Made by a program: the position numbers and the translations under genes. Below, piece by piece: positions 1 through 9,117 of a stretch of 64,000 nucleotides of DNA. The notes beneath the pieces were generated by a model. That model made no database searches. It was not told where the DNA came from and saw only the letters and a list, made by a program, of their open reading frames with translations. The stretch is from RYN-230 sp963768945 (GTDB lineage Bacteria; Actinomycetota; Actinomycetes; Streptosporangiales; Streptosporangiaceae). The first letter of the stretch is position 1; the number at the start of each line of letters is the position of its first letter. The stretch covers positions 62,001 to 126,000 of the forward strand of contig CAVYJW010000005.1 of the NCBI GenBank assembly GCA_963768945.1, written 5' to 3'.

Positions 1-2
1 CG

Positions 3-41
3 GCACCGACCGACGAACTCCACGAGGTGAGCGCCTTATGA
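3..41 (+). CDS. Possible C-terminal tail of an upstream gene (partial)
   Basis: An open frame enters from the left edge and ends in TGA after a dozen codons (…ELHEVSAL). Its stop overlaps an ATG at 38 as ATGA, and GAGGTGAG just before that ATG looks like a ribosome binding site. This is the usual layout of coupled genes in this window. The fragment is too short to identify, and the open frame may be chance. Confidence 0.25.
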   Translation, partial: APTDELHEVSAL

Positions 42-90
42 CCCGATCAGCTGCCGGGCGGACCGGCACGCCAGCAGGCAGGCCGGGACC

Positions 91-1322
91 GTGACCGATC
101 CGCGCCACCTGGTCTGGATAGCCCCGACGCCGTGGGACGGGATCCCCGGCACCGACCAGCAGATGGCGGTGGCGATGACCCGGTACGCCCCGGTCCTGTG
201 GGTGGACCCCCCGCTCTCGGTGATCACCCCGGCCCGGCTGAGCGGCCGGGTGACCAGCAGGATCGTCCCCTCGCTGTCTCAGCCGGCCCCGGGATCACCC
301 GGCTGACCACGGTCGCGCTGCCCGGCCTGACCCGGCCCGGGGTGCGCACCACCACCGCGCCGCTGCTGAGGGCCCAGATCGGCTGGGCACTGCGGCGGCT
401 GCGGGTGCGGCCGTCAGCCGTGGTATCCGGGTACCTGGAAGACGTGCTGGGCCGGTGGGGTTCCGCGGTCAACGTGCTGTACATCACCGACGACCACGTC
501 GCCGGGGCGGGCCTGATGGGCCTGTCCGCGGGGCGGCTCCGCGGCCAGGAACGGCTCGCGCTGGCCCGGGCCGACGTGGTGGCCGTGGTGTCGCCGACGC
601 TAGCCGAGCACTGGTCGGCTCTGGGCGCGGACCCGGTGCTGATCCCGAACGGCTGCTCCGACGCCGGCCCGTGGCCGGACCAGCAGGCGGCCTCCACCGG
701 GCTGCCCCGGCCGGTGCTCGGGCTGGTCGGCCAGCTGTCCGAGCGGATCGACCTGGACATCCTGACCGCCCTCAGCGACGCGGGGTTCTCACTGCTCCTC
801 GTGGGCCCGCGGGACCCGCGATGGGAAACGGAGCGCTTCGCCGAACTGGCCGGCCGTCCCGGAGTGCGCCACACCGGGCGGGTCCCGGCGGCCGGCGTGC
901 CGGCCTACCTGGCCGCCATCGACGTCGGCATCACGCCCTATACCACCAGCGACTTCAACCGGGCGTCGTTCCCGCTGAAGACGCTGGAGTACCTGGCCGC
1001 AGGCCGGCCGGTGGTCAGCACCGATCTGCCGGGCGCCCGGTGGCTGCTGGAAGACCTGGCCCGGGCCGGCCTGGCCGTGACCGGCCAGCCGCCCGCAGAC
1101 ATCATGACCCTGGCCAGCACGCCGGCCGGGTTCGTGACCGCGGTGCGCCGGATGGTGCCCGGCCCCCACGCGGGGCAGGAGCAAGCCCGGCGCGAGCGGT
1201 GCCGGGCTTTCGCCATTCGCCACTCATGGAGCCGGCGGGCGGATGCGCTGGCCGCGGCCATCGGGTTCACGCAGGCCGGAGCGCAGCCGCGGCCCGGGCG
1301 ACACGTACCACAATCAGGCTAG
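91..1322 (+). pseudogene. Glycosyltransferase group 1, interrupted by a one-base frameshift
   Basis: This is a GT-B type glycosyltransferase, probably adding one sugar to a lipid-linked surface polysaccharide on the cytoplasmic side of the membrane. The N-terminal part (VTDPRHLVWIAPTPWDG…) is read in one frame up to a TGA at 304-306. The rest (…ITRLTTVALPG to HVPQSG) is in another frame. A coherent protein of about 409 residues results if one base is restored in the CCCCGGG run near 288-293. The C-terminal half shows the donor-binding stretch FPLKTLEYLAAGRPVVST. The GTG start is inferred from where the homology-like sequence begins; an ATG at 38 with a GAGGTGAG ribosome site is in another frame and could be the true start if there is a second error. 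Whether the shift is real decay or a sequencing error cannot be told here. Confidence 0.7.
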
Positions 1323-1462
1323 AAATCCAGATTCAGGCATGACTTACCTGGCATGCCGGATATCAGCGCTGTTTGTCAGTAAATTTGATCCCGCCATCAC
1401 CTGGGTGGGCCGGCCGGGTGCGGCTGGCGGGACAGCGTCGGCAGGGCATGGGGGTTGCACAC

Positions 1463-2749
1463 GTGAAGGTGCTCGTCTACCCGCACACGATGGAGATCGG
1501 CGGCTCGCAGCTGAACGCGGTCGAGATCGCAGCGGCCGTGCGGCAGCGCGGGCACGACGTCACCGTGATCAGTCGGCCCGGGCCGCTGGTCGAGACAGTG
1601 CACCAGCTCGGGCTGCCGCACGTGACCCTCGATCCCCGGGCCACGCGGACCCTTTCCCCGCGTGCCCTCAGCCATCTGACCGCGCTGGTCAGGGAGCGAA
1701 GTATCGACGTCGTGCACGGATACGAGTGGCCGCCCGCCGTGGAAGGGATCCTGGGCCCCCGGCTGAGGCTCGGCGTGCCGGTCGTGTGCACGATCATGTC
1801 CGGGGCCGTCGCCCCGTTCCTGCCGCGCAACCTCCCGCTGATCGTCGGCACCGGGGAATTGCTGCGCTATGAGGAAGCGTCAGGCCGGTCCCTGGTCCGG
1901 CTGCTCGAACCTCCGGTCAACGCGGTGTCCAACGCGCCGGGCATGGACGCCGGGCCTTTCCGCGCCGACCTCGGCCTGGACCCGGCGGTGCCGCTGCTGG
2001 CGCAGGTCGGCCGGATGGTGCCCGTGAAGCTGGAAGGAATGCTGTCGGCGTGTGACGCGGTAGGCGGCCTGGCCGGGTCCGGCACGCCGGTCCAGCTGGT
2101 GCTGGTCGGCGACGGCCCAGCCCGGCCCGAGGTCGAGGAGGCCGCCGCGAAGGCGAATGCCCGGGCCGGCCACCGGGTGGTGGTCCTGGCCGGAGAGATG
2201 CTCGACCCGCGGCCCGCCTATGCGGCAGCCGACGTGGTCCTCGGCATGGGCGGTTCCGCGTTGCGCGGGATGGCGTTCGGCAAGCCGCTCGTGGTGCAGG
2301 GCGTGGGCGGCTTCTGGAAGCTGCTCACCCCGGAATCCGCGCCGCAGTTCCTGTCGCAGGGCTGGGGTGGCACGGAGCACGACTCTGACTGGCGGAGCGG
2401 GGGCGCGGCGCGGCTGGCCACGATCCTGCGCGCGGTGCTGGATGATCCGGCCACCCGGGACCGGCTCGGGAAGTATGGCCGGAGCCTGGTGACCGGGCGG
2501 TTCAGCCTGGATCACGCCGCGGCCATCCAGGAAGACGTCTACGGTCTCGCGACCGAGGCCGGGAACCACCCGGCCCGCGTCCAGCTGGCCAGGGACGCCC
2601 TGCGCACCGGGCAGGGCGCATGGTGGCACAAGGCCAGGCGCCGCTGGCAGCGCTCGCGGGGCACGGTGGACATCGAGGACTTCAACCGGATCGCGCCGGG
2701 CTCGGAAGGAAGCACCATCATCTCGGATGCGGAGGCACAGGTCCGGTGA
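1463..2749 (+). CDS. Glycosyltransferase family 4-like
   Basis: The product is about 428 residues with a GT-B fold signature. The N-terminal Rossmann half opens MKVLVYPHTMEIGGSQLNAVE, with the GGSQ acceptor loop typical of GT4 enzymes. The C-terminal half begins LLAQVGRMVPVKLEGML and contains VLVGDGPARPEVE. The usual E-x7-E donor motif is weak (…MGGSALRGMAFGKPLVV), so the donor sugar cannot be guessed. The GTG at 1463 was chosen because GGGGGT lies about 9 bases upstream and the family pattern starts there; an ATG at 1448 has no well-spaced ribosome site. The stop overlaps the next gene's start as GTGA, so the aminotransferase is probably translated by coupling. It probably extends the repeat unit of the surface glycan made by this locus. 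Confidence 0.85.
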   Translation: MKVLVYPHTMEIGGSQLNAVEIAAAVRQRGHDVTVISRPGPLVETVHQLGLPHVTLDPRATRTLSPRALSHLTALVRERSIDVVHGYEWPPAVEGILGPRLRLGVPVVCTIMSGAVAPFLPRNLPLIVGTGELLRYEEASGRSLVRLLEPPVNAVSNAPGMDAGPFRADLGLDPAVPLLAQVGRMVPVKLEGMLSACDAVGGLAGSGTPVQLVLVGDGPARPEVEEAAAKANARAGHRVVVLAGEMLDPRPAYAAADVVLGMGGSALRGMAFGKPLVVQGVGGFWKLLTPESAPQFLSQGWGGTEHDSDWRSGGAARLATILRAVLDDPATRDRLGKYGRSLVTGRFSLDHAAAIQEDVYGLATEAGNHPARVQLARDALRTGQGAWWHKARRRWQRSRGTVDIEDFNRIAPGSEGSTIISDAEAQVR

Positions 2750-3885
2750 TCAGGACAGGAGTGGACGGCGTGGCAGGGCAGCCGATACCGCTGGTCAACC
2801 TGGCGGCGCAGCACGCCGCCGTGGCCCAGGACGTGGCGGACGGCTGGGCGCAGGTCCTGGCCCGGACGGCGTTCATCGACGGGCCGCAGGTCGCGGCGTT
2901 CGAGACCGAGTACGCCGCGTTCATCGGCACCGGCTACTGCGTCGGCGTCGGCAACGGCACGGACGCCATCGAGATCGCGTTGCGCGGACTCGGTGTCGGC
3001 GAGGGTGACGAAGCCATCCTGCCGGCCAACACATTCGTCGCCACCGCGGAGGCGGTACGCCGCGCCGGGGCCACGCCGGTGCTGGTCGATTGCGCCGACG
3101 ACGGGACCTACCTGATGGACTCCGCCGCCACCGCGGCCGCGGTGACCCCGCGCACCCGGGCCATCATCCCGGTGCACCTGTACGGGCAGGCCGCGGCGGT
3201 CGAGCAGCTGATGCCGCTGGCCCAGCGGATCGGCGGCTGGGTGGTCGAGGACGCCGCCCAGTCTCAGGGCGCACGCCGCCACGGGACGGGCGCGGGCGCA
3301 CTCGGCCACGCCGCCGCGACCAGCTTCTATCCCGGTAAGAATCTGGGCGCCTACGGTGACGCGGGAGCGGTGCTGACCGCCTCGGCCGAGCTGGCCACGC
3401 GCCTTAGGGCCATCCGGAACCACGGCTCACCGCGGAAGTACGAGCATGACCTCCTGGGTGTCAACAGCCGCCTGGACAGTCTGCAGGCGGTTGTGCTGTC
3501 CGCGAAGTTGCGGCGGCTGGCGGCCTGGAACGCCGCCCGCCTGGCTGCGGCCCGGCGGTATGACACCCTGCTGGGCGAGGTCGATGAGATCGTCCTGCCG
3601 CGGACCCTGGACGGCAACGAGCATGTGTGGCATCTGTACGTGGTCCGGGTGCCCGACCGGGACCGGGTGCTCAAGGAGCTTCAGGCGGCCGGGATCGGCG
3701 CAGCCATCCACTACCCTGTGCCGGTGCACCGCACCGCGGCGTTCGCGGGGCTGGGTTACCCCGACGGCGCCTTCCCGGTCGCCGAGCAGGCGGCTGCGGA
3801 GATCATCAGCTTGCCGCTGTTCGCTGAGATCACCGGCGAACAGCAGGAGCGGGTGGCGCTCGTGCTGAAGTCGGCGCTGCGCTAG
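2746..3885 (+). CDS. DegT/DnrJ/EryC1/StrS-family sugar aminotransferase
   Basis: This is a PLP-dependent enzyme that converts a keto group on a nucleotide-activated sugar to an amine, normally with glutamate as donor. Family landmarks are PLVNLAAQ at the start, GTDAIEIALRGLGVG, the PANTFVATAEAV block, VEDAAQSQGA (PLP-holding Asp) and SFYPGKNLGAYGDAGA, whose Lys is the expected internal aldimine. GVNSRLDSLQA is the conserved substrate-side region, and the C-terminus has IHYPVPVH. The sequence looks most like the 3-amino-sugar transaminases (FdtB/QdtB/WbpE group), but the substrate is not decidable. The start is the GTG overlapping the previous stop, with GGAGG 10 bases upstream; a GTG at 2770 with AGGAG is an equally good alternative. 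It probably supplies an amino sugar to the polysaccharide encoded around it. Confidence 0.9.
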   Translation: MIRTGVDGVAGQPIPLVNLAAQHAAVAQDVADGWAQVLARTAFIDGPQVAAFETEYAAFIGTGYCVGVGNGTDAIEIALRGLGVGEGDEAILPANTFVATAEAVRRAGATPVLVDCADDGTYLMDSAATAAAVTPRTRAIIPVHLYGQAAAVEQLMPLAQRIGGWVVEDAAQSQGARRHGTGAGALGHAAATSFYPGKNLGAYGDAGAVLTASAELATRLRAIRNHGSPRKYEHDLLGVNSRLDSLQAVVLSAKLRRLAAWNAARLAAARRYDTLLGEVDEIVLPRTLDGNEHVWHLYVVRVPDRDRVLKELQAAGIGAAIHYPVPVHRTAAFAGLGYPDGAFPVAEQAAAEIISLPLFAEITGEQQERVALVLKSALR

Positions 3886-3895
3886 GGGGCGCGGG

Positions 3896-5026
3896 ATGGC
3901 GAACCGCCGAAGACGGCGAAGGCGGATGTCGCGCCGCATGCTGCTGTCCGTGGCAGCAAGCGCCGTGCTGGTGGTGGCCGCGGTGGTGGCCGGGTACTCG
4001 CTGACGCTACGCAGCCACGGCACCAGCACGGCGAGTGCGGACGTGCCTGGCCAGGCCACCCCGGCGACCTCGCCACCGCAGTCGGCACTCGCCTCGATGA
4101 GCCCTTCACATTCCAGCAAGAAGCCCGGCTCGCACCCGGCCAAGCCGGAGGTACTGCGATCCGTCAACTGCGGTCCGGACCCGCACCTGTGCGGGTTCCC
4201 GGATGCGACGAACACGGGCGTGCCCGCGGGAGCGACGCTGCGCTCGGTGCCCGCCGAGGTGTCCAGCGGGCCTGGCTGGACGTCCAACTCTCAGGGTGAC
4301 GTCGAAGTCTCCGGCAACGGTGCGGTGTTCGAAGGCTACTCCGTGCATGGCTTTGTCAACGTGACCGGCTCCGGCGTGACCATCAAAGACGATGCGATCA
4401 GCAATTCCGGTAACGACATCACCGGTGACGGGGTCAACCTGACCGGCAACCCGAGCAACGTGACCATCGAGGACAACACGATCTCCAGCCCCTACGGCAG
4501 CCATGGGGAAAACGGCGTGTTCGCCGGCATCAAGGACGTCACCGGCGAAGCCATGGGCACCCGGGTGCTGGGCAACAACATCGCGGATGCCTCGACCGGG
4601 GTGCAGCTCTACATCGGCCTCGTCGAGGACAATTACATCCACGATGAGACCCTCGCCTCAGCGGAAAGCCACCTCAACGGCACCACGTCCAACGGTTCGA
4701 CCGTTCCGCTGACCATCCAGCACAACACGGTGTTCAATCCCAACGGCCAGACCGATGCGGTCAGCCTGTTCGAGGACTTCGGGCCCGAGGCCAATGTGGT
4801 GATCAACGACAACCTGCTGGCCGGCGGCGGCTACGTCGTCTACGGCGGCCAGAATCCCGGCGGCCCGCAGGCCTACAACATCCGGATCACCAACAACCGG
4901 TTCAGCACCATCTACTACCGGCAGTCCGGCTACTACGGCTACATCACCGCGTTCAACCCCAACGCGCCCGGCAACGTCTGGTCCGGGAACGTCTGGGACT
5001 CGAACAACAAACCGCTGGGCGCCTGA
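3896..5026 (+). CDS. Secreted or membrane-anchored right-handed beta-helix protein
   Basis: This is a 376-residue protein with a run of Arg (residues 4-10) and one hydrophobic helix at about 15-37. A Ser/Thr/Pro-rich linker runs to about 90, followed by an extracellular domain of short repeats rich in Asn, Gly and Val (VTIKDDAISNSG, VTIEDNTISSP, VVINDNLLAGG, IRITNNRFS). Such repeats are the signature of pectate-lyase-like parallel beta-helix folds (NosD/DUF1565 type). An AGGGGG ribosome site 6 bases before the ATG fixes the start. The family includes polysaccharide lyases, epimerases and binding proteins. In this setting it may trim or bind the exported glycan, but no catalytic residues could be assigned with confidence. 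Confidence 0.75.
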   Translation: MANRRRRRRRMSRRMLLSVAASAVLVVAAVVAGYSLTLRSHGTSTASADVPGQATPATSPPQSALASMSPSHSSKKPGSHPAKPEVLRSVNCGPDPHLCGFPDATNTGVPAGATLRSVPAEVSSGPGWTSNSQGDVEVSGNGAVFEGYSVHGFVNVTGSGVTIKDDAISNSGNDITGDGVNLTGNPSNVTIEDNTISSPYGSHGENGVFAGIKDVTGEAMGTRVLGNNIADASTGVQLYIGLVEDNYIHDETLASAESHLNGTTSNGSTVPLTIQHNTVFNPNGQTDAVSLFEDFGPEANVVINDNLLAGGGYVVYGGQNPGGPQAYNIRITNNRFSTIYYRQSGYYGYITAFNPNAPGNVWSGNVWDSNNKPLGA

Positions 5027-5046
5027 CCCGCGGGCGAGTCAGGAGG

Positions 5047-6261
5047 TCAGGGTGCCTGCCGCCCGGCCAGCACCTCCGCGTAGATCGCTTCCAGGTGCTG
5101 GACCTTGCTGTCCCAGAGAGCGACCTCGGCTGCCCGCGCCCGGGCGCCATCGCCGAGCAGGCCGCGCAGCCGGGGGTCAGCCAGCCGGGTCATCGCGGCC
5201 GCCAGGTCGCGGGCGTACTCCGCGGGCGCGACGGGGTGCAGCCGGATGCCGCAGGACTCGTCAACCACGTTCCCCGGCCCGCCGATGTCGCTGACGAGCA
5301 GCGGCAGGCCGTGGGCCATGGCCTCGAACACGACGTTCCCGCCCGGCTCGCGGTAGCTGGGGAAGACGAACACGTCAGCCGCCCGGTAGAACCCGGCGAC
5401 CTGCTCGCGCGGCAGCCGCCCGTGGAACCTGACCCGGGACGACAGCCCGAGCCCGGCGCTGAGCGCCTCGCAGGCGGCCCGGTCCGGACCGTCCCCCACG
5501 ATGTCCAGGACGACCGGGATGTCGCGGATCAGGCTGACCGCGCGGATCGCGTCCCTGGCCCCTTTGGTGCGCACCAGCCGGCCGACGAAGAGCAGCCTGA
5601 GCGTCCCGTCCTCGCGGCCGGCCCGGCCGGCCGGAGCGGGGAGCTCACTGATCCCCGTCTCGCTCATCACCTCGAACTGCCTGATCGCGGTGCCGGACAG
5701 GAAATCCTTGACGTACGGGGCGATCCCGAGCACGCAGCTGGCCTGCTCGTAGGTGTCACGGAGCGCGGGGTCGAAACGGATGCGCAGCGCGTCGAGGCGC
5801 CGCAGGCCCACGTACCAGGGCGCCGTCCCTTCTTCGGCCGCGAACGCGGGCGGGGACTCCAGGCTGCCGCCGACCGGCCCGATCAGGTACGGGATGCCGA
5901 GCCCGCGCACCGGGCACGGGTAGCGCATCGCGACCGGGACCGGCTGGTGCGCGAGGTCGAACCGCTCTCCCTGGGACAGCGCCCGCCGGATCCACCGGCG
6001 GGCGCGGAAGTAGAACGGCACGTAGCCCGGTTTGAGCATACTGTTCAGCCGCTCCGCCCGGCCGAGGCCAGCGGGTTCGGTCCACTCGATGACCCGCGTA
6101 CCGGGAAGCTGGTCAGCAGCGGGCCGGCTACCGCGCTTGTGATAGGTCAGCAGCGTCACCTGATGCCGGGCGGACAGCAGGCGGACCCACTGGTAACCGA
6201 CCCAGGCCTCGCCAACGTCGTCGCCGTCACAGGTGGGAGCGATCACGAGCAGCTTGAGCAC
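5047..6261 (-). CDS. Glycosyltransferase family 4
   Basis: The protein is a complete GT-B enzyme of 404 residues. It has an N-terminal acceptor domain (MLKLLVIAPTCDGDDVGEAW) and a donor domain starting LRLLFVGRLVRTKGARDAI. The donor domain carries IVGDGPDRAACEAL and the classical E-x7-E motif in YREPGGNVVFEAMAHGLPL, which holds the ribose and phosphate of the NDP-sugar. It should transfer one sugar, with retention, to the growing lipid-linked oligosaccharide. It is transcribed against its neighbours and converges with the beta-helix gene only about 20 bases away. Its 5' end faces the GT2 gene across about 60 bases that must hold both promoters. The sugar is unknown. Confidence 0.88.
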   Translation of the reverse strand: MLKLLVIAPTCDGDDVGEAWVGYQWVRLLSARHQVTLLTYHKRGSRPAADQLPGTRVIEWTEPAGLGRAERLNSMLKPGYVPFYFRARRWIRRALSQGERFDLAHQPVPVAMRYPCPVRGLGIPYLIGPVGGSLESPPAFAAEEGTAPWYVGLRRLDALRIRFDPALRDTYEQASCVLGIAPYVKDFLSGTAIRQFEVMSETGISELPAPAGRAGREDGTLRLLFVGRLVRTKGARDAIRAVSLIRDIPVVLDIVGDGPDRAACEALSAGLGLSSRVRFHGRLPREQVAGFYRAADVFVFPSYREPGGNVVFEAMAHGLPLLVSDIGGPGNVVDESCGIRLHPVAPAEYARDLAAAMTRLADPRLRGLLGDGARARAAEVALWDSKVQHLEAIYAEVLAGRQAP

Positions 6262-6321
6262 ATTGCAACGCTATCGGCTGCGCGGACTCCGGACCGGCTG
6301 ATATCGGGCTTCACCGCCCCT

Positions 6322-7233
6322 ATGATCACAACCGTGCTTTGCGACCTGGCCGTGGTAATCGTCACCTATAACAGCTCGCGGGAAATCGGGGATCTACTCG
6401 ACTCCCTGCCCGGCGCGCTGGATGGGTGCACCGCCGAGGTGGTGGTGGTGGACAACGGCTCCGCCGACGGAACCGCGGACCTGGCCGCCGCCCGGGGGGG
6501 CTGCCGGGTGGTGCGGTCGGCGAACGTGGGGTACGCCGCGGGCATCAACCGGGGAGTCCGTGAGGCGGGCCCGGCCAGCGCGATCCTCGTGCTCAACCCG
6601 GACGTGCGGCTCTCCCCGCACTCGGTGCCGCCGCTCGTGGCGGCGCTCGAGGAGACCGGTACCGGGATCGTGGTCCCGCAACTCCGCGCTCCGGACGGCA
6701 CCCTGGAGCCGTCGCTGCGCCGTACACCCACCCTGCTGCGCGCCGCGGGACTGGAGAAGACGCGGGTCTCCGCCCTGTCCGAGCGGATCGCCAGCCCGGC
6801 GGAGTACACGTATCCGCATGTGGTCGACTGGGCCCAGGGCGCGGTGGTGCTGATCTCCCGGGAATGCTTCGACAAGCTCGGCGGCTGGGACGAATCGTTC
6901 TTCCTCTACTCGGAGGAGACGGACTTCTCGCTGCGCGCCCGTGATCTCGGCCTGCTGACCCGCTACGAGCCCCGGTCGGTGGCGGTGCATATCGGTGGTG
7001 CGTCCGGCCGCAACGACAAGACCCACGCCATGCAGATCATCAACCGGGTGCGCCTCTACCGGCGGCGTAACGGTGGGCTCGCCTCCTGGTGCTACTTCTG
7101 GCTCACCATTGCCAGCGAGCTGACCTGGGTGGCGCGGGGGCACCCGCAATCGCGGTTCGCTATTACCGCTCTGCTCAGGCCGTCGCTGCGGCCCGGCGAG
7201 CTCGGCTGCTCGGACCGGCTGCTGCCGCAGTAA
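6322..7233 (+). CDS. Glycosyltransferase family 2, rhamnosyltransferase-like
   Basis: The product is 303 residues with a GT-A fold. The first strand is VVIVTYNSSREIGDLLDSL, followed by VVVVDNGSADGTADL and then VLNPDVRLSP at the position of the metal-binding DXD. The acceptor-side block GGWDESFFLYSEETDFSLRA with its ETDFSLR motif is typical of dTDP-rhamnosyltransferases of the WbbL group. That fits the complete dTDP-rhamnose set 10 kb downstream. The ATG is used as start; a GTG four codons later is possible and no strong ribosome site is visible for either. It likely attaches rhamnose to the lipid-linked precursor at the inner face of the membrane. Confidence 0.88.
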   Translation: MITTVLCDLAVVIVTYNSSREIGDLLDSLPGALDGCTAEVVVVDNGSADGTADLAAARGGCRVVRSANVGYAAGINRGVREAGPASAILVLNPDVRLSPHSVPPLVAALEETGTGIVVPQLRAPDGTLEPSLRRTPTLLRAAGLEKTRVSALSERIASPAEYTYPHVVDWAQGAVVLISRECFDKLGGWDESFFLYSEETDFSLRARDLGLLTRYEPRSVAVHIGGASGRNDKTHAMQIINRVRLYRRRNGGLASWCYFWLTIASELTWVARGHPQSRFAITALLRPSLRPGELGCSDRLLPQ

Positions 7234-7400
7234 GACCGGCAGCCGCCGCCATGACCAGCGCGTCCCGTATCTCAGCGTTTCCCCGGGATGACCCGGTATG
7301 ACGCAGTAATCTGGTGCGAGCTTTGGTCGGCGGTGGGAGCGGTTTTCGATCCGCGTAGCTTTCATCGGTACTGTATTGACCTTCCCGGAGGCAGCGCACG

Positions 7401-8849
7401 GTGACCGTCCAGGCAATTGAGCTTTCCGGCTCCGATACCGGCCTACGCCGCACCGACGCGGTCACGCTGCTCACCGTTTACACGTTCCTGCTCATGGTCA
7501 TTCCGTCGCCGCTGACCTTCTCCCCGCTCGGCGGGGCGGGCGGCCCGGACACCATATTCGGCGACCTGCTCCTGGTCCTGTACCTGGTCACGTTGCTGGT
7601 CCCCGGGCTGGCGCTGGCCCGGGGGCGGCAGCCGGTCCGGGTGGCCGCGGTGGTCTTCACCTGCGTCGTCATCGCCGCCTACGTTTCGGCGAACCGCCGC
7701 ACGCTGCCGTCCCTGGAGCAGAACGGAGCCGACCGCGGCCTGATCCTGATGCTCGGCTGGCTCGGCATCGTGCTGGTGGCCGCGGATGGCATCCCGAGCA
7801 TGGAGCGGCTGAAGACGCTGCTCGGCCGGATCGTCCTCGGCGCGTCGGCCATGTCCGTGCTGGCCATATCGCAGTTCGTCACCGGTCTCAATGCCGCGAA
7901 GTACATCCAGATTCCCGGGCTGACCGCGCAGACGCCGTTCACGGACCTGCTGACCAGGAATCAGCTCAACCGGCCGTCTGCGACCGCGATCGACCCGATC
8001 GAACTGGCGTGCGTGCTGGCCATCTGCCTGCCGCTCGCGGTACACCGGGCCCGGTTCGCACCGCCCGGCAAGCGGCTGCGGCGGTGGATCGAGGTGGCAC
8101 TGATCGGCACCGCGCTCCCGATGACCGTGTCCAGGACCGGGGTTATCGCGCTCGTCGTGGCCAGTCTGGTCGTCCTGCCGACCTGGCCGAAGCGGGATCG
8201 CCGCCTTGCCTACCTGGCCGGGCTGGTGGCACTGGCCGGGATGTACGCCACCATTCCGGGCCTGCTTGGCGAGTTCCGGTCGTTGTTTGGCCAGGTCGGG
8301 TCGGACACCAGCAGCACCTCACGGACCGGCGCGTTCTCCTCGGCCATTCCCTTCGTCCAGCAGCATCCGTGGCTGGGCCGCGGGTTCGGCACGTTCCTGC
8401 CCGCCACCTACTTCTTCACCGACGACCAGTACCTGCTGTCGCTGATCGAGATCGGCTTCATCGGCCTGCTCGCGCTGCTGGGGCTGTTCATCACGGCCTG
8501 GATGTGTGCCCGCAACGCGCGCCGCCTGTCCACCGATCCGGAGACCCGGCAGCTGGGGCAGATCCTGGCCGCCTCGGTAGCCGTGCCCATGGTGGCGTTC
8601 GCGACCTTTGACGCCTTCTCGTTTGCGATGGCGGCCAGCCTGACCTTCTTGATCATCGGCTGCGTAGGCGCGTTCTGGCGGCTGACCACGACGCAACCCA
8701 CGGCCACGCCGGGCAGCTTCCCCGGTTCGGGCGGACGGCGCGCGGGGAGGCCAGGACCGCCATCAGGACCGCCATCAGGACCGGGGTCAGCTCCGGATTT
8801 CAGTGACACCGACCCCATCCCGGTCATCCGCGCACCCATCGCCCGCTGA
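7401..8849 (+). CDS. O-antigen ligase / Wzy-like polysaccharide polymerase
   Basis: This is a 482-residue integral membrane protein with about ten to twelve hydrophobic segments. A large extracytoplasmic loop carries HPWLGRGFGTF, the pattern of the Wzy_C (O-antigen ligase/polymerase) family; a VSRTGVIALV segment precedes it. These enzymes join undecaprenyl-linked repeat units, or move the glycan to its acceptor, on the outer face of the membrane. The last 50 or so residues are a Gly/Pro/Arg-rich tail. The GTG start has GGAGG about 9 bases upstream. With the two Wzz-like proteins nearby this suggests a Wzy-dependent export route, although no Wzx flippase is in the window. Confidence 0.85.
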   Translation: MTVQAIELSGSDTGLRRTDAVTLLTVYTFLLMVIPSPLTFSPLGGAGGPDTIFGDLLLVLYLVTLLVPGLALARGRQPVRVAAVVFTCVVIAAYVSANRRTLPSLEQNGADRGLILMLGWLGIVLVAADGIPSMERLKTLLGRIVLGASAMSVLAISQFVTGLNAAKYIQIPGLTAQTPFTDLLTRNQLNRPSATAIDPIELACVLAICLPLAVHRARFAPPGKRLRRWIEVALIGTALPMTVSRTGVIALVVASLVVLPTWPKRDRRLAYLAGLVALAGMYATIPGLLGEFRSLFGQVGSDTSSTSRTGAFSSAIPFVQQHPWLGRGFGTFLPATYFFTDDQYLLSLIEIGFIGLLALLGLFITAWMCARNARRLSTDPETRQLGQILAASVAVPMVAFATFDAFSFAMAASLTFLIIGCVGAFWRLTTTQPTATPGSFPGSGGRRAGRPGPPSGPPSGPGSAPDFSDTDPIPVIRAPIAR

Positions 8850-8870
8850 CCATCCGGAAGTCGCAGGCCC

Positions 8871-8930
8871 GCGCTCCCGTGCCCCCGGCCGCGCTCCCGT
8901 GCCCCCGGCCGCGCTCCCGTGCCCCCGGCC
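8871..8930. repeat. 20-bp tandem repeat, three perfect copies
   Basis: The unit GCGCTCCCGTGCCCCCGGCC occurs three times head to tail with no mismatch, followed by degenerate copies. The unit is not a multiple of three and lies just after a stop codon, so it is a non-coding minisatellite. Confidence 0.9.
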
Positions 8931-9117
8931 CGCGCTCCCGCACTCCCGTGCCCTGGGGCCCGCGCTCCGGTGACCTGGCTGTACGCGCTGCGCTCCCCGG
9001 CCGGCCAGACCCTCGCCCGGGTCAAGCTCTTCCTCGACTTCGGCACCGGCTGCTGCCATGGACCGCTTGCCTCTCTCCCCTGCAGTCACATCAGCCCCGC
9101 AGTCACCAGTCCGGGTC

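Noticed and set aside
5095..6321. Very long open frame extending upstream of the rhamnosyltransferase on the plus strand
   Set aside because: It is the antisense shadow of the minus-strand glycosyltransferase; the GT2 signature begins only after 6322.
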